Below, in pieces: positions 15,637-24,275 of a stretch of DNA of 38,577 bases. The notes under the pieces are model-generated. The model saw only the letters and a list, made by a program, of their open reading frames with translations, searched no databases and had not been told where the DNA came from. A program made the translations under genes and the position numbers. This DNA comes from Xanthobacteraceae bacterium. GTDB taxonomy: Bacteria; Pseudomonadota; Alphaproteobacteria; Rhizobiales; Xanthobacteraceae. Numbering within the stretch: the first letter of the stretch is position 1; the number at the start of each line of letters is the position of its first letter. The stretch lies in contig SHVN01000016.1 in NCBI GenBank assembly GCA_009694215.1, positions 1 to 38,577 on the forward strand, read 5' to 3'.

Positions 15637-17538
15637 TTAAGAGTGTAGTTTACGCTTCAAAGTCCGCATCGGACGCCTCATCTCGGGCATGGCGTCCTCC
15701 TCGAACAACTCGGCAAGCTTCTCAGTCATCGCGCCGCCGAGCTCCTCGGCATCGACGATGGTGACGGCGCGGCGGTAGTAGCGCGTGACGTCGTGGCCGA
15801 TGCCGATGGCGATCAGCTCCACCGGCGAACGGGTCTCGATCTCCTCGATGATCCAGCGCAAGTGGCGCTCCAGATAATTGCCCGGATTGACCGAGAGCGT
15901 GGAGTCGTCCACCGGCGCGCCATCGGAGATCATCATCAGGATCTTGCGCTGCTCGGGGCGAGCCAGGAGCCGCTTGTGCGCCCAATCCAGCGCCTCGCCG
16001 TCAATGTTCTCCTTCAGCAGCCCCTCGCGCATCATCAGGCCGAGATTCTTGCGCGCGCGCCGCCACGGCGAGTCGGCCGACTTGTAGATGATGTGGCGGA
16101 GATCGTTGAGCCGCCCAGGGTTGGCGGTCTTGCCGGCGGCGAGCCAGGACTCGCGCGACTGGCCGCCCTTCCAGGCGCGGGTGGTGAAGCCGAGAATCTC
16201 GACCTTGACGCCGCAGCGCTCGAGCGTCCGCGCGAGGATGTCGGCGCAGGTGGCAGCGACGGTGATCGGGCGGCCGCGCATCGAACCGGAGTTGTCCAGC
16301 AGCAGCGTCACCACGGTGTCGCGGAAGTTGGTTTCCTTCTCCTGCTTGAACGACAACGCGTGCAGCGGATCGATGATGATGCGCGGCAGCCGCGACGGAT
16401 CGAGCAGGCCCTCTTCGAGATCGAAGTCCCAGGCGCGGTTCTGCTGCGCCATCAGGCGGCGCTGCAGCCGGTTGGCGAGACGGGCGACGACGCCCTGCAG
16501 ATGCGAAAGCTGCTTGTCGAGGTAGCCGCGGAGACGATCCAACTCCTCGGGCTCGCAGAGATCCTCGGCGGCGATGGTCTCGTCGAAGCGCATGGTGAAG
16601 GGCCGGTAGTCGGGCCCGCGCGGCTCGTTTGGCCGGTTGCGCGGCCGCCACGGCTCGGCCGCGGTCTCCGACTCGCCCATCTCGGAATCGTCTGCCATGT
16701 CGGAGGACGGCGCATCCACCGCCTCCTCGGCGGATTCGGCGGATTCGGCGGACGCTTCCGCGTCCTCCATGCTCATCTTCTCCATGTCCTCGGAGTCGGC
16801 GGCATCGCCCTTCTCGCCGGTCTCGTCCTTGCGGCGGTCCTGATCGCCCTCCTCGCCTTCCTCCTCCTCGTCGGACGAAGAACGCTCCTCGCCCATATCG
16901 AGGGATTCCAGGAGATCGTGGACGGCGTCGCCGAACTTGCGCTGGTCTTCGAGCACGCGCTCCAGCTTGTCGAGGCCGCGGCCGGCGCGATCCTCGATAA
17001 ACGGGCGCCACAGATCGACGAGCTTCTTGGCGGCCGGCGGCGGCGCCTGGCCGGTCAGCCGCTCGCGTACCATCATCGAGATGGCTTCCTCGATCGGCGC
17101 GTCGGCGCGGTCGGTGACCTCGTCGAACTTGCCGCGATGGAAGCGGTCGTCGATCATGGCGGCGAGATTGCCTTTCACGCCGAGCATGCGGCGCGCGCCG
17201 ATCGCCTCGACGCGGGCCTGCTCGACCGCTTCGAACACGGCGCGAGCCTGCTGGCCGCCGGGCATCAGCCTCCGGTGCACCACAGGATCGTGGCAGGCGA
17301 GCTTCAGCGCCACCGCGTCGGCGTTGCCGCGCACGATCGCGGCCTCCGCGCGGGTGAGCTTGCGCGCCGGCTCGGGCAGCCTAACCTTGCCGCCAACGAG
17401 GCCCGGCCGTTCGGCGGCGAACGAAACCTCGAGCTCGGCTTTCTTGGCGATGGCGCGCAGGCAGCTCGTGACCGCCCGCTTGAACGGCTCGGTCGGGGAT
17501 TCCTTGCTCTGGGTCTTGGGCTTGGTGTTGGAAGACAT
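15637..17538 (-). CDS. cobT: Aerobic cobaltochelatase subunit CobT
   Basis: A 633-residue subunit of the ATP-dependent cobaltochelatase CobNST, which inserts cobalt into hydrogenobyrinate a,c-diamide in aerobic cobalamin synthesis. The N-terminal domain is followed by a very acidic stretch (about residues 216-290, runs of Glu, Asp and Ser). The C-terminal von Willebrand A-type domain carries the MIDAS motif DNSGSMRG near residue 415. The frame continues upstream into a palindromic repeat, but [13 protein letters not shown] at 17538 is the family start. cobS lies directly upstream, separated by about 180 bases filled largely by that repeat. cobN is not in the window. Confidence 0.95.
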   Translation of the reverse strand: MSSNTKPKTQSKESPTEPFKRAVTSCLRAIAKKAELEVSFAAERPGLVGGKVRLPEPARKLTRAEAAIVRGNADAVALKLACHDPVVHRRLMPGGQQARAVFEAVEQARVEAIGARRMLGVKGNLAAMIDDRFHRGKFDEVTDRADAPIEEAISMMVRERLTGQAPPPAAKKLVDLWRPFIEDRAGRGLDKLERVLEDQRKFGDAVHDLLESLDMGEERSSSDEEEEGEEGDQDRRKDETGEKGDAADSEDMEKMSMEDAEASAESAESAEEAVDAPSSDMADDSEMGESETAAEPWRPRNRPNEPRGPDYRPFTMRFDETIAAEDLCEPEELDRLRGYLDKQLSHLQGVVARLANRLQRRLMAQQNRAWDFDLEEGLLDPSRLPRIIIDPLHALSFKQEKETNFRDTVVTLLLDNSGSMRGRPITVAATCADILARTLERCGVKVEILGFTTRAWKGGQSRESWLAAGKTANPGRLNDLRHIIYKSADSPWRRARKNLGLMMREGLLKENIDGEALDWAHKRLLARPEQRKILMMISDGAPVDDSTLSVNPGNYLERHLRWIIEEIETRSPVELIAIGIGHDVTRYYRRAVTIVDAEELGGAMTEKLAELFEEDAMPEMRRPMRTLKRKLHS

Positions 17539-17561
17539 CGACCGTGCCACTTGCTCCGTTA

Positions 17562-17708
17562 CCCTCTCCCCTTGTGGGAGAGGGTGGATCGCCGAAGCGA
17601 AGGCGAGCCGGGTGAGGGGTCGGAAGCGCAACGTGTTCGGAACGGTTGACCCCTCACCCGCCTCGCAGCCTTCGGCCGCTCGGCACCCTCTCCCACAAGG
17701 GGAGAGGG
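17562..17708. repeat. Inverted repeat of CCCTCTCCC-type hairpins between cobS and cobT
   Basis: Left arm 17562-17620 and right arm 17649-17708 are inverted copies of about 60 bases. Each contains CCCTCTCCC-CTTG-TGGGAGAGGG (itself a hairpin) and ends in GGGTGAGGGGT. The middle is unrelated spacer of about 28 bases. This is a widespread intergenic palindromic repeat type of soil alpha- and gammaproteobacteria. It lies within the likely cobS-cobT transcript. Confidence 0.85.
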
Positions 17709-17720
17709 AAGAAAGAAAAA

Positions 17721-18716
17721 TCAGCTCAGCGCCACGTTGACCGACGACTCTGGCAGCTCCTGGCCGAAGCAGCGCTGATAGAACTCGGCGACGACCGGCC
17801 GCTCGAGCTCGTCGCATTTATTGACGAAGGTCAGCCGGAAGGCGAAGCCCACGTCCTTGAAGATGTCGGTGTTCTCCGCCCAGATGATGACGGTGCGCGG
17901 GCTCATCACGGTGGAGAGATCGCCGTTGATGAAGGCGTTGCGCGTGAGGTCGGCGACGCGGACCATCTTGTTGACGATCTCGCGGCCTTCCTCGGTCTGA
18001 TAGTGCTTCGCCTTGGCGAGCACGATCTCGACCTCGTTGTCATGCGGCAGATAGTTCAGCGCGGTGACGATCGACCAGCGGTCCATCTGCGCCTGGTTGA
18101 TCTGCTGGGTGCCGTGATAGAGGCCCGAGGTGTCGCCCAGCCCGATGGTGTTGGCGGTGGCGAACAACCGGAACGCCGGATGGGGGCGGATCACGCGGCT
18201 CTGGTCGAGCAGCGTCAGGCGGCCGGAGGATTCCAGCACGCGCTGGATTACGAACATCACGTCCGGGCGGCCAGCGTCGTATTCGTCGAAGCACAGCGCG
18301 ACGTTGTTGACGTAGGCCCAGGGCAGGATGCCGTCGCGGAACTCGGTGACCTGCAGGCCGTCCTTGATGACGATGGCGTCCTTGCCGATCAGGTCGATAC
18401 GGCTGATGTGGCTGTCGAGGTTGACGCGCACGCAGGGCCAGTTGAGCCGCGCCGCGACCTGCTCGATGTGGGTCGACTTGCCGGTGCCGTGATAGCCCGA
18501 CACGATCACCCGGCGGTTGTGGGCAAAGCCCGCCAGGATCGCCAGCGTGGTCTGCCGGTCGAAGCGGTAGTCCGGATCGACGTCGGGCACATAGTCGTCG
18601 GCCTTGGAATAGGCCGGAACTTCCATGTCGCTGTCGATGCTGAAAAGCTGCCGGACCGACACCTTCATGTCAGGCATGGCGGACGTGGCGGGCGCGGTCT
18701 GCGGTGCAGTTGCCAT
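17721..18716 (-). CDS. cobS: Aerobic cobaltochelatase subunit CobS
   Basis: A 331-residue AAA+ ATPase that forms a ring with CobT and drives cobalt insertion by CobN. Walker A is GYHGTGKST, Walker B is LCFDEYD, and the sensor region reads [14 protein letters not shown]. The N-terminus [16 protein letters not shown] is characteristic of CobS. The ATG at 18716 has GGAG 5 bases upstream. The gene is divergent from the VOC gene. It carries only the AAA+ module, at the normal family length. Confidence 0.96.
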   Translation of the reverse strand: MATAPQTAPATSAMPDMKVSVRQLFSIDSDMEVPAYSKADDYVPDVDPDYRFDRQTTLAILAGFAHNRRVIVSGYHGTGKSTHIEQVAARLNWPCVRVNLDSHISRIDLIGKDAIVIKDGLQVTEFRDGILPWAYVNNVALCFDEYDAGRPDVMFVIQRVLESSGRLTLLDQSRVIRPHPAFRLFATANTIGLGDTSGLYHGTQQINQAQMDRWSIVTALNYLPHDNEVEIVLAKAKHYQTEEGREIVNKMVRVADLTRNAFINGDLSTVMSPRTVIIWAENTDIFKDVGFAFRLTFVNKCDELERPVVAEFYQRCFGQELPESSVNVALS

Positions 18717-18858
18717 TGGTACTCCGTGGCCCCGGAAACGGCACGGGGCCGCGATGAATTGCCGGGATCCGCTATGGAAAGAGCGGTGAATCTAGCAGAG
18801 GCTGGTGCAGTGCGAAAGCCGCCCTGCGCATAGCTCGAATGTAGGGATTTAACCCGGA

Positions 18859-18888
18859 TTGTCTAGGAAACCGGGGAATGCCTATGCT
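18859..18888 (+). promoter_or_regulatory. Possible promoter of the VOC/monooxygenase pair
   Basis: TTGTCT (18859-18864) and TATGCT (18883-18888) are 18 bases apart, about 55 bases upstream of the VOC start. Confidence 0.35.
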
Positions 18889-18941
18889 GCCGGAGCGAGC
18901 GCAAAGCAGGCGACCCTAGCGCCGCAAAAAGGGAGGCTTCC

Positions 18942-19571
18942 ATGGCCGGCGTCGATCTCAAGGACCGCAGCGGCACACGGGCAGGCGGTCCAAAGGACGC
19001 CGGGGTCCGCTTCTACGGAGTGCATCACCTGGCGCTCAACACCGACGACATGAAGATGACCGTCGATTTCTACGTCGGCGTCCTGGGCATGCGTCTGGTG
19101 CATGCGATGAAGGTTCCGCCGGGGCTGGGCACCGGGCCGGGCAACCGCGGCAACCCGCCGTTCGAGGAGGTCCGCCACTATTTCTTCGACATGGGCCGCG
19201 ACGGGCTTTTGGCGTTCTTCGAGATGCCCAAGGGCGCAAAGGAACGCGGCGACCGCAACGCGCTCGGCGCCATGCAGCACGTCTCGTTCGCGATGTCGCC
19301 GGAGAGCCAGAAGCAGATTTGCGAACGGCTGAAGGCAGCCCAGGTGCCGTTCGACGGACCGATGGAAATCCTGCCTGGCATCTTCTCGATCTATGTGTTC
19401 GACCCAAACGACATCCGGCTAGAGTTCTCCTGCCAGCCGAGCAACGGCGAAGGCGAGCCCTGCATCGTGCCGCAGGTGACGCAGACCCGGGACGAAGCGC
19501 TGGTCGAGCTGAAGACGCTGACCGGCGACAAGGGCTGGCTCGACCGCACGACGGCGGGATTGTCCGACTAG
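18942..19571 (+). CDS. VOC-family metalloenzyme (glyoxalase/extradiol-dioxygenase fold)
   Basis: A 209-residue protein of the vicinal-oxygen-chelate superfamily. GVHHLALNTDDMKMTVDFY near residue 28 gives the first metal-ligand His, HVSFAM the central His, and DPNDIRLEFSC the C-terminal Glu. It could be a lyase, isomerase or dioxygenase; these motifs do not decide. AGGGAGG precedes the ATG. The stop is 7 bases before the flavin monooxygenase, so the two form an operon, and a ring-hydroxylase next to a VOC enzyme suggests sequential steps on one aromatic compound. Both lie inside a block of otherwise core genes. Confidence 0.85.
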   Translation: MAGVDLKDRSGTRAGGPKDAGVRFYGVHHLALNTDDMKMTVDFYVGVLGMRLVHAMKVPPGLGTGPGNRGNPPFEEVRHYFFDMGRDGLLAFFEMPKGAKERGDRNALGAMQHVSFAMSPESQKQICERLKAAQVPFDGPMEILPGIFSIYVFDPNDIRLEFSCQPSNGEGEPCIVPQVTQTRDEALVELKTLTGDKGWLDRTTAGLSD

Positions 19572-19578
19572 CGCCCGA

Positions 19579-20769
19579 ATGACCCTACGCAACGCGAACC
19601 CCGTCGCGATCGCAGGCGGCGGCATCGGCGGACTCGCCTGCGCGCTGGCGCTGGCGCGGCAGGGCTTCCGCTCGCTGGTGCTGGAGCAGGCGCGCGAATT
19701 CGGCGAGGCCGGCGTGGGGCTTCAGGTCGCGCCCAACGCGCTGTCGGTGCTCGATGCGCTGGGGGTCGGCCCCGCCGCGAAGAAGCACGCGCTGCTGATC
19801 GAGCGGCTGCTGATGATGGACGGCGTCACCGGCGAGGAGGTCGCCGACGTGCCGTGCGGCGCGCGCTTCATCGAGCGCTTCGGCAATCCTTACGCGGTGT
19901 CGCACCGTGCCGACATCCACGGCGCGCTGCTGGATGCCTGCCGCGCCCACGAGCTGATCGAGCTTCGCACCGACAGCCGCGTGCTGGATTTCACAATCGA
20001 GCCATCCGGCGTGGCGGTGTCGATGAACGGCGGCGCGCGGATCGCGGCACCGGCCCTGATCGGCGCGGACGGCGTGAACTCGGCGGTGCGAAAGACGATC
20101 CTGAACGACGGCGAGCCGCCGCCGGCCGGCGCGGTGATCTTTCGCGCCACCATCCCGGCCGCCGAGATGCCACAGGACCTGCAGCACCCCTACCCGACGT
20201 TCTGGGCCGGCCCCGGCTGGCACGTGATCTATTATCCGGTGCGCGACTGGAGCCTGTTCAATCTCGGCTGCACGTTCGTCACGGACCGGATCAAGTTCGG
20301 CGACGGCGAGGATGCGGCGCCGAACGCCGTGCTGCCGCGATTCGCCGGAAGCTGCGAGACGCCGTTGCGGGCAATGCGAATTCCGAAATCATTCCGGCAC
20401 TACGTCATCCGCCACCGCGAGCCGGTCGCAAACTGGACGATGGGCGCGGCGACGCTGCTCGGCGACGCCGCGCATCCCATGGTGCAATACATTGCCCAGG
20501 GAGCGGCGATGGCGCTGGAGGACGCGATCTGCCTTGCCGGCGCGGCCCATGACGCGGACGGCGATTTCGCCAAGGCCTTCCGGCGCTATCAGGACATCCG
20601 CATCGTGCGGACCGCACGGGTGCAGATCTCCTCGCAGATGATGGACAAGATCAACCACGCCAAGGGAATCGAGCGGAAGGTGCGCAACTCATTGTTCGAG
20701 GGCCGCACGCCGGAGGAATATTACGATCGTCTGGCGTGGCTCTACACCCCTCCGCCGTATGTGAGGTGA
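19579..20769 (+). CDS. FAD-dependent aromatic-ring monooxygenase (3-hydroxybenzoate 6-hydroxylase/salicylate hydroxylase type)
   Basis: A 396-residue class A flavoprotein hydroxylase. GGGIGGLACA lies near residue 13, the DG motif GADGVNSAVR near residue 165 and the GD motif GDAAHPMVQYIAQGAAMALED near residue 295. It ends DRLAWLYTPPPYVR; the other monooxygenase of this window has MEWLYAYD in the same place, so the two are distant paralogues. There is no clear ribosome-binding site; with its start 7 bases after the VOC stop, it is probably translated by coupling. Length and the APNALSVLDALGV segment fit 3-hydroxybenzoate 6-hydroxylase-like enzymes, which make gentisate. The substrate is not proven. 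Confidence 0.87.
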   Translation: MTLRNANPVAIAGGGIGGLACALALARQGFRSLVLEQAREFGEAGVGLQVAPNALSVLDALGVGPAAKKHALLIERLLMMDGVTGEEVADVPCGARFIERFGNPYAVSHRADIHGALLDACRAHELIELRTDSRVLDFTIEPSGVAVSMNGGARIAAPALIGADGVNSAVRKTILNDGEPPPAGAVIFRATIPAAEMPQDLQHPYPTFWAGPGWHVIYYPVRDWSLFNLGCTFVTDRIKFGDGEDAAPNAVLPRFAGSCETPLRAMRIPKSFRHYVIRHREPVANWTMGAATLLGDAAHPMVQYIAQGAAMALEDAICLAGAAHDADGDFAKAFRRYQDIRIVRTARVQISSQMMDKINHAKGIERKVRNSLFEGRTPEEYYDRLAWLYTPPPYVR

Positions 20770-20817
20770 TCGCAAAGCCCGTCCCGTTCCGCGCACGGCA
20801 TGGCGGACAGAATGCGT

Positions 20818-21414
20818 TCAGCAAAGCCCGGTGGACTTCAGATAATTGTAGGCCTGGATGATCTCGCGCAGCTTGTCCTCGGTGGCGCGGTCGCCGTTGT
20901 TGGCGTCGGGATGATGACGCTTCACCAGCACCTTGAACCTCGCCTTGATCTCCACCTTGTCGGCGCCGACATCGAGGCCAAGCTCGTTGAGCGCCTTGCG
21001 CTCGGCGTTGCGGATGGCGCGCGGCGGCTCGGCCCGCTCAGTCTTCGCCTTCGCGCCGAACTCGCGAAACACGTTGAACGGGTCGCGCGCGGCGTCCGGG
21101 CCAAGCTCGGGTCCGGGATGATTGCCGGTCCCCATCTTCCAGGTTGGACGATGGCCGGTGATCGCGTCCTTCTGGTACTTCATCACGGCATCGTCGCTCA
21201 TGCCGGAGAAGTAGTTGTAGGAGTGGTTGTACTCGCGGACATGTTCGAGGCAGAAGCGCCAGTACTCATTCTCGTGCTGCCGGCCCTTGGGCGCGCGATG
21301 CGTCGCGGTGTTGCCGCAGCCCTTCCAATCGCAGCACGGCGCGTCGGACCGCCGCTGGCGGTCTTCCGCCGGCTTGACGCGAATGCGATCGAACATGGGT
21401 GAGTCGAATTTCAT
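20818..21414 (-). CDS. C-terminal J-domain protein with N-terminal cysteine cluster
   Basis: A 198-residue protein. The last 70 residues are a J domain (ALNELGLDVGADKVEIKARF, then the catalytic loop RHHPDANNG), which should stimulate a DnaK-type Hsp70. The N-terminal part is different: CCDWKGCGNTATHRAP followed by FCLEH, a cysteine/histidine group that may bind a metal, then a conserved-looking aromatic region YNHSYNYFSGMSD. There is no G/F region and no DnaJ zinc domain. The ATG at 21414 is chosen; a second Met (MFDRIRV) lies six residues in. It is divergent from the BolA gene with 120 bases between them. I recall this pairing in other Rhizobiales. The client is unknown. Confidence 0.85.
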   Translation of the reverse strand: MKFDSPMFDRIRVKPAEDRQRRSDAPCCDWKGCGNTATHRAPKGRQHENEYWRFCLEHVREYNHSYNYFSGMSDDAVMKYQKDAITGHRPTWKMGTGNHPGPELGPDAARDPFNVFREFGAKAKTERAEPPRAIRNAERKALNELGLDVGADKVEIKARFKVLVKRHHPDANNGDRATEDKLREIIQAYNYLKSTGLC

Positions 21415-21534
21415 GACCGAGCACTATGCGGACTCGGCGGTGACACCTGCAAGTCTTGACAGGCGACTTTTCCAGAAGGGTGTGGTGCGCCGGCCCGGTT
21501 GACCGTCGCCTGGCGCTGCCCTACGCAAGGTTTC

Positions 21535-21810
21535 ATGCAGGTAAAGACCCAGATTGCCGAAAAGCTCGCCGCCGCGTTCGCGCCGCAAAGTCTGGATGTG
21601 GTCGACGAATCGCATCAGCACGAAGGCCACGCCGGCCACCGGCCGGGCGGACAGACCCATTTCAGGGTTCATATCGTGTCCGAATCGTTTCGCGGTAAGA
21701 GCCGGATCGAGCGCCACCGCATGATCAACCAGACTCTTTCGGGGGAACTCGCGGGCGGCGTGCACGCTCTGGCGATCCACGCCAGCGCGCCGGGCGAAGG
21801 CCCGGCGTAG
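21535..21810 (+). CDS. BolA-family protein
   Basis: A 91-residue BolA-fold protein. The helix-turn region reads LDVVDESHQHEGHAGH, and HFRVHIVSESFRGKSRIERHRMI is the family's core beta-alpha segment. BolA proteins partner with monothiol glutaredoxins in iron-sulfur handling and iron sensing. The His residues in the HEGHAGH loop and the later His fit the cluster-ligand positions. The frame opens upstream at 21499, but the ATG at 21535 follows AAGG and begins the domain (MQVKTQIAEKL). It is divergent from the J-domain gene and convergent with the third Bug gene, whose stop is 30 bases away. Confidence 0.92.
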   Translation: MQVKTQIAEKLAAAFAPQSLDVVDESHQHEGHAGHRPGGQTHFRVHIVSESFRGKSRIERHRMINQTLSGELAGGVHALAIHASAPGEGPA

Positions 21811-21840
21811 GCGGTGACCGCAGCCTGCCCGGCCGATCTA

Positions 21841-22806
21841 CTACGGCGTGATGTTCGCCGCCTTGATGATCCGGCCCCACATGACCCGCTCGGCGCCGAT
21901 GCGAGCGGCGAACTCCTTTGGGCTGTCTCCGATCAGCCGCGCGCCGGATTTGCCGAATCGCTCCTGCATCGCCGGCGTGCGCACCGCGGCGGCGATCGCC
22001 TGGTGCAGTCTTGCGATAATGGCCGGCGGCGTGCCGGCGGGCGCTGCGATGCCGAACCAGGACGACGCCTCGTAGTTGGCAACGCCCTGCTCGGCGGCCG
22101 TCGGCACGTCTGGCAAGAGCGCGAGGCGCTCCTTCGCCGCCACCGCCAGCGGCCGGAGCGTGCCCGACTGGATGTGCGAGATCACGGTCGGCGGATTGTC
22201 CACCACCCCGTCGATCTGGCCGGCGATGAGATCGGTGATGGCGGGCGCTGCGCCGCGATAGGGCACGTGCGCGATCTTCAAGTCGGCGGCGTGCATCAGC
22301 ATCGCCAGGCCAAGATGGCCGGTGGTGCCGATGCCGGGCGAACCGAAGTTGAGCTTGCCGGGCTGGGCCTTGGCGAGCGCGACGAATTCCTTGAGGGTCT
22401 TCGTCTCGACCTTCGGGTTCACCACCACCAGCATCGACATGTCGGCGACGTTGGAGACGGGGATGAACGCGGTCTCCACGTTGAACGGCATCTGCGCGTA
22501 GAGGAACGGATTGGCGGTAAGGATGCCGGCCGACGCCATCAGCAGCGTATAGCCGTCGGGCGCGGCCTTGGCGACGGCATCGGCGCCGGTGTTGCCGCCG
22601 GCGCCGGCGCGGTTCTCGACGATCACCGGCTGGCCGAGCGTCTTGCTCATCTCGTCGCCGACCGCGCGCGCCAGCACGTCGGCGAGGCCGCCCGCGGGGA
22701 ACGGCGCGATCAGTCGGATCGGACGGTCGGGATAGGTCTGCGCCTGCGCGGCGGATGCGGCGAACAACGCGAAAACGGCAAACAACGTCCGGCACAGCAC
22801 GGTCAC
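21841..22806 (-). CDS. Bug/TctC-family periplasmic solute-binding protein (copy 3)
   Basis: A 321-residue canonical Bug protein with a signal peptide ending SAAQAQ near residue 22. Landmarks are IRLIAPFPAGGLAD, PVIVENRAGAGG, PDGYTLL and HVPYRGAAPAITDL. The start is a GTG at 22806 behind GGAGGGAGG; a second GTG at 22800 is also possible. No permease genes are adjacent. It stands alone between core genes (bolA and corC), flanked on its upstream side by a palindromic repeat. Ligand unknown, probably a carboxylate. Confidence 0.88.
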   Translation of the reverse strand: MTVLCRTLFAVFALFAASAAQAQTYPDRPIRLIAPFPAGGLADVLARAVGDEMSKTLGQPVIVENRAGAGGNTGADAVAKAAPDGYTLLMASAGILTANPFLYAQMPFNVETAFIPVSNVADMSMLVVVNPKVETKTLKEFVALAKAQPGKLNFGSPGIGTTGHLGLAMLMHAADLKIAHVPYRGAAPAITDLIAGQIDGVVDNPPTVISHIQSGTLRPLAVAAKERLALLPDVPTAAEQGVANYEASSWFGIAAPAGTPPAIIARLHQAIAAAVRTPAMQERFGKSGARLIGDSPKEFAARIGAERVMWGRIIKAANITP

Positions 22807-22888
22807 GACCTCCCTCCCACGACTTATGTTCTTGCCGTTACGATAGGCGGGAGGGAAGCGAAGTCAACGCGGCATCCGCGCCTGTATT

Positions 22889-22937
22889 GAGCATGATCTC
22901 ATCTGAAAACCGGTTCCCACTTTTCGGGATCATGCTC
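22889..22937. repeat. Palindromic repeat, GCATGATC..GATCATGC family
   Basis: A 49-base copy, GAGCATGATC at one end and GATCATGCTC at the other, with core GAAAACCGGTTCCCACTTTTCGGG. This is the cleanest of the three copies in the window. It lies just after the corC stop (minus strand) and upstream of the third Bug gene, so it may end the aroK-aroB-corC transcript. Confidence 0.88.
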
Positions 22938-22943
22938 GGGTGA

Positions 22944-24275
22944 TCAGCCGGCCCGCGCCAGTGCCACGGGCTTGCGGACGAGCGGAGTGATCCGCAGCGC
23001 GGTGATGCGGTTGCGCTGCTTGCGCATCACGCTGAAGCGGAAGCCGTGGAAGGTGAAGCTCTGCCCGACGTCGGGGATCGAGCGCGCCTCGTGGATGACA
23101 AGACCCGCGATCGTGGTCGCATCGCTGTCCGGCAGATTCCAGTCCATCGCCCGGTTGAGATCGCGGATCGGCACCGAGCCGTCGACATTGACCGAGCCGT
23201 CCGGCTGCGGCCGCACGCCCGGCACCGGCATGTCGTGCTCGTCGGAGATATCGCCGACGATCTCCTCCAGAATGTCTTCGAGCGTCACCAGCCCTTCGAC
23301 CTCGCCGTACTCGTCCACCACCAGCGCGAAGTGCGTCTTGCGCCGCCGGAACGCCTTGAGCTGCTCCGACAACGGACGGATGTCGGGCACGAACCACGGC
23401 GGCAGGGCGATCGCCATGACGTCGATCTGGCTCATGTCGCCGTCGGCCTTGTTGAGCGCGCGGAGCAGGTCCTTGGCATGCAGGATGCCGACGATGTTCT
23501 CGGGCGTGCCGCGCCACAGCGGGATGCGCGTGAACTCGGCCTTGAGCACCGAGTTCACGATCTGCTCCGGCGGATCGTCGGCGTTGACCGTCACCATCTC
23601 GGTGCGATGGACCATGACGTCGGAGACTTCGAGCTCGCCGAAGCGGAACACATTCTGGATGTATTCCGCCTGGCCCACCTCCATCTTGCCGTGCTCGGCG
23701 GAAACCTCCACCAGCCCCTCGATCTCGACGTCCGTCAGAATTTCCTGCTGCGAGCCTTCCTTGACCCCGAGCATCCGCAGGATGCCGCGCGACGCCGCAT
23801 TGAGCAGCCAGTTCAGCGGATAGAACACAAGGAAGGAGACATAGAGCGGATAGGCAATCCATTGCGACACCGGCACCGGCACCCGGATCGCCAGCGTCTT
23901 CGGCACCTGCTCGCCGACGATGATATGCAGCGAGGAGAACACCAGGAACCCGACCAGGAACGACGTGAAGTGCAGCGCCGAGTCCGACAATCCGAGCGGG
24001 ATCAGGACCGGATGCAGCAATGCGGCAACGGTCGGCTCGCCGACCCAGCCGAGGCCGAGCGAGGCCATGGTGATGCCGAGCTGGCAGCACGCCAGATACG
24101 CTTCGATGTTGCCCAGCATTTTCTGCAACAGGCGGGCGGCAAAGCGGTTCTGCTCCGCCATCGCGTTGATGCGGAAGCCCCTCGCCTTGACCAGCGCGAA
24201 CTCCGCGGCGACGTAAAACGCGTTGGCGGCAAGCAGGAATAGCGCGATCAGCAGACTGACGATCGTGTCGCTCAT
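22944..24275 (-). CDS. CorC/HlyC-type hemolysin-family transporter (CNNM + CBS domains)
   Basis: A 443-residue membrane protein. The N-terminal DUF21/CNNM domain has about four hydrophobic segments (ALFLLAANAFYVAAEFAL, then LGITMASLGLGWVGEP and FLVGFLVFSSLHIIVGEQVPKTLAI). A CBS pair follows (DVMVHRTEMVTVN.. and HFALVVDEYGEVEGLVTLEDILEEIVGDI), then a CorC/HlyC C-terminal domain. Relatives are linked to Mg2+ or Co2+ efflux; 'hemolysin' is a historical name. Its ATG overlaps the aroB stop by 4 bases (ATGA), so it is the last gene of an aroK-aroB operon. Confidence 0.92.
   Translation of the reverse strand: MSDTIVSLLIALFLLAANAFYVAAEFALVKARGFRINAMAEQNRFAARLLQKMLGNIEAYLACCQLGITMASLGLGWVGEPTVAALLHPVLIPLGLSDSALHFTSFLVGFLVFSSLHIIVGEQVPKTLAIRVPVPVSQWIAYPLYVSFLVFYPLNWLLNAASRGILRMLGVKEGSQQEILTDVEIEGLVEVSAEHGKMEVGQAEYIQNVFRFGELEVSDVMVHRTEMVTVNADDPPEQIVNSVLKAEFTRIPLWRGTPENIVGILHAKDLLRALNKADGDMSQIDVMAIALPPWFVPDIRPLSEQLKAFRRRKTHFALVVDEYGEVEGLVTLEDILEEIVGDISDEHDMPVPGVRPQPDGSVNVDGSVPIRDLNRAMDWNLPDSDATTIAGLVIHEARSIPDVGQSFTFHGFRFSVMRKQRNRITALRITPLVRKPVALARAG

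Noticed and set aside
15793-17649. 618-codon plus-strand frame across cobT
   Set aside because: It is a GC-driven shadow of cobT, with no domain and no start signal.
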